From assembly GCA_027451085.1 (NCBI GenBank), contig DAIDKA010000020.1:1-7695 (forward strand): a stretch of 7,695 nucleotides of DNA, written 5' to 3'. Below, in pieces: positions 6,052 through 7,695 of this stretch. Positions within the stretch are counted from its first letter, which is position 1. Each line of letters begins with the position of its first letter. Source of the stretch: Gammaproteobacteria bacterium. Lineage in GTDB: Bacteria > Pseudomonadota > Gammaproteobacteria > Steroidobacterales > Steroidobacteraceae. A program made the position numbers and the translations under genes. The notes under the pieces were generated by a model, which saw only the letters and a list, made by a program, of their open reading frames with translations, was not told the origin of the DNA and did not search any database.

Positions 6052-7647
6052 TCAATGGGCCCCGCCCGCATCCACTGCCGCGGGCAATCCGGTCTTCTGT
6101 GGATGCGCCAGCCACACCAGGCCGATGAGCAGGATGAAGATCAGGCCCGAGACGTAGAACAGGTCATCCGCGGACATCATGAAGGCCTGCTGGTTGATCA
6201 GCTGGTTGACCAGGCCATAGCTTTGTTGCTGGCTGAGGCCGCCGTTCTGCAGCGCCGAGTAGGCCGCCGACGCTGTCGGGTCTCCGGCCGGCAGGTGCTC
6301 CACCAGCCGCGCGTGATGCAGGGTGGCGCGGTGATCCCACAACGTGGTGAAGATCGAGGTGCCGAAGGAGCCCGCGGTGATGCGGGCGAAGTTGAACAGG
6401 CCCGCGGCGTTGGGGATGCGTGCCGGCGCAAGGCCGGATACGTTCAGGGTCAGCAGCGGCACGAAGAAGGTCGCCAGCGCCACACCCTGGATGAACGTGG
6501 GTATCAGCAGGGTGATGATGTCCGTATTGGTGGTGAAGCGGGACCGCATCAGCATCACGAGCGAGAACACCCCGAAGGAGATGGTGATCAGCACACGCGG
6601 GTCGACCCGGTGGCTGAAGCGCCCGACGAGCGGCGTGAAGGTCACGGCGAGGATGCCCACGGGCGCCAGCACCATGCCGGCCTGGGTGGCGGTGTAGCCC
6701 ATGTACTGCTGCAGCCACAGCGGCAGCAGCACCACGTTGCCGAAGAACAGGCCGTAAGCCAGCAGGATGCACACGATCGAGACCCAGAAGTTGCGCAGCC
6801 GGAACAGCGTCAGGTCGACGACAGGGTGTTTGTCGGTAAGCTCCCAGATCAGGAAGACGACGAAGCCCACCGCCGCGATGATCGTCAGCGTGATGATCAG
6901 CGGCGAGTTGAACCAGTCCTTGTCCTTGCCCTGGTCGAGCAGCACCTGCAGCGAGCCCACCCAGATCATCAGCAGGGCGAGGCCCACGCCATCGATGGGA
7001 ACACGCGCTGTCGGGGTTTCGCGCTTGTGGTAGATGCTCCAGGAGACCACCACCACGACGACGCCCACGGGGATGTTGATGTAGAAGATCCAGGGCCAGG
7101 AATAATTGTCGGTGATCCAGCCGCCCAGCACGGGACCCACCACCGGTGCGACCAGGCTGGTGAGCGACCACAGCCCCAGGGCGGTGCCCTGGCGCTGGCG
7201 GGTATAGCTCGACATCAGGATGGACTGTGACAGCGGCATCATCGGGCCGGCAACCGCGCCCTGCAGCACGCGGAACGCGATCAGCGCGGGCAGGGAGGTG
7301 GCCAGGCCGCACAGCCAGGAGGCGATCACGAACAGCGTGGTGGCCACCGTGAACAGCCTGATCTGCCCGAAGCGCCGGGTCAGCCAGCCGGTGAGGGGCA
7401 CCGAGATGGCGTTCGCCACGCCGAAAGAGGTGATCACCCAGGTGCCCTGGTCCGGTGACACGCCTACGTCGCCGGAGATCGCCGGGATCGACACATTGGC
7501 GATGGCGGTGTCCAGCACGTTCATGAACACGGCCAGCGACAGCGCGATGGTGCCCAGCACCAGCGGTGTGCCATGCAGCGGCGGCAGCGCCGGCGCACCG
7601 CCCTGCGGGGCAGGCGCCGCGGCCGCCTTGTCCCCGGTCTCAGCCAC
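6052..7647 (-). CDS. emrB: EmrB/QacA-type (DHA2) multidrug:H+ antiporter
   Basis: Inner-membrane drug:proton antiporter of 531 residues in the 14-helix DHA2 branch of the major facilitator superfamily (E. coli EmrB has about 512). Motifs: D1 LDTAIANVSIPAI (45-57) in helix 1, motif A GWLTRRFGQIRL (87-98), motif B RVLQG (126-130), and antiporter motif C APVVGPVLGGW (167-177), followed by WPWIFYINIPVG. About 14 hydrophobic segments fit, the last at about 496-514, with a long loop (about 438-495) before it that contains LWDHRATLHHARL, as in EmrB proteins. The first 25 residues are Ala/Pro-rich and poorly conserved. The start is GTG (7645-7647), overlapping by 8 nt the stop of the preceding adaptor-like gene. 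No good Shine-Dalgarno is visible, so coupled translation is likely. EmrB works with an EmrA adaptor and a TolC-type channel. Substrate range cannot be deduced. Confidence 0.95.
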   Translation of the reverse strand: MAETGDKAAAAPAPQGGAPALPPLHGTPLVLGTIALSLAVFMNVLDTAIANVSIPAISGDVGVSPDQGTWVITSFGVANAISVPLTGWLTRRFGQIRLFTVATTLFVIASWLCGLATSLPALIAFRVLQGAVAGPMMPLSQSILMSSYTRQRQGTALGLWSLTSLVAPVVGPVLGGWITDNYSWPWIFYINIPVGVVVVVVSWSIYHKRETPTARVPIDGVGLALLMIWVGSLQVLLDQGKDKDWFNSPLIITLTIIAAVGFVVFLIWELTDKHPVVDLTLFRLRNFWVSIVCILLAYGLFFGNVVLLPLWLQQYMGYTATQAGMVLAPVGILAVTFTPLVGRFSHRVDPRVLITISFGVFSLVMLMRSRFTTNTDIITLLIPTFIQGVALATFFVPLLTLNVSGLAPARIPNAAGLFNFARITAGSFGTSIFTTLWDHRATLHHARLVEHLPAGDPTASAAYSALQNGGLSQQQSYGLVNQLINQQAFMMSADDLFYVSGLIFILLIGLVWLAHPQKTGLPAAVDAGGAH

Positions 7648-7695
7648 GGCTGTTGGCCGCGATGATGGCGCTGATGCGGGCGCCGGCCGCGCGGT
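7640..7695 (-). CDS. C-terminal end of an EmrA/HlyD-type adaptor, partial
   Basis: On the minus strand, one frame enters from the right edge and reads RAAGARISAIIAANSRG before a TGA at 7640-7642. An ending of the form I-x-x-I-I/V-x-A-N is usual for EmrA-type adaptors (E. coli EmrA ends similarly). The gene sits directly upstream of emrB and overlaps its GTG start (GTGGCTGA), the order expected of an emrAB operon. Only 17 residues are visible, so identity rests mainly on context. The same bases are also open in the emrB frame, so an upstream start for emrB cannot be fully excluded. Confidence 0.6.
   Translation of the reverse strand, partial: RAAGARISAIIAANSRG

Noticed and set aside
5790..6128. 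112-codon plus-strand frame as a complete gene
   Set aside because: Its first third runs through permease 2 out of frame and its end runs antisense into emrB. Only the middle part has transposase-like sequence, so it is reported as a remnant.
6028..7230. 400-codon open frame on the plus strand opposite emrB
   Set aside because: It is antisense to a well-conserved 14-helix transporter, with very high His/Gln/Arg/Asp content and no recognisable domain: a shadow frame.
1..7695. CRISPR array, tRNA or rRNA gene, integrase or attachment site, toxin-antitoxin pair
   Set aside because: No regularly spaced repeats, no cloverleaf-like or rRNA-like stretches, and almost all of the window is taken up by transporter genes.

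Overview
The window comes from a GC-rich, Gram-negative bacterium. Both transport systems are of the type that spans an inner and an outer membrane, and one gene encodes a TolC-type outer-membrane factor. Codon use with frequent G/C in the third position, and protein styles typical of Beta- and Gammaproteobacteria, suggest a proteobacterium. The sequence alone does not allow a finer assignment.

Left block (1-5893, + strand): one compact five-gene unit. In order it encodes a NodT/OprM-type outer-membrane efflux lipoprotein (5' end cut by the window edge), an HlyD/MacA-type periplasmic adaptor anchored by one membrane helix, a LolD/MacB-type ABC ATPase, and two different MacB/FtsX-type permeases. 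Spacings are 14 nt, 82 nt, a 4-nt ATGA overlap and 10 nt. This is a complete ABC-driven tripartite exporter. Unlike MacB, where ATPase and permease are fused and act as a homodimer, the ATPase is separate and the membrane part is probably a heterodimer. The 82-nt gap before the ATPase gene holds a strong GC-rich hairpin and is followed by a strong Shine-Dalgarno.

Middle (5894-6051): a 158-nt gap between convergent operons. It is not empty: one reading frame keeps about 40 codons resembling the catalytic region of IS5-family-like transposases, so it looks like the remnant of an insertion sequence. I see no clear intrinsic terminator.

Right block (6052-7695, - strand): a complete EmrB/QacA-type (DHA2, 14-helix) drug:H+ antiporter gene, starting with GTG. 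Its start overlaps by 8 nt the stop codon of an upstream gene whose last 17 codons are visible and resemble the end of an EmrA/HlyD-type adaptor. This is an emrAB-type operon entering from the right edge.

The window is therefore two export systems, one driven by ATP and one by proton motive force, in tail-to-tail orientation and separated by IS debris. No regulator gene, promoter, tRNA, rRNA or CRISPR array is visible. All gene families here are known. The least ordinary points are the split heterodimeric ABC permease, the transposase remnant and the intercistronic hairpin.
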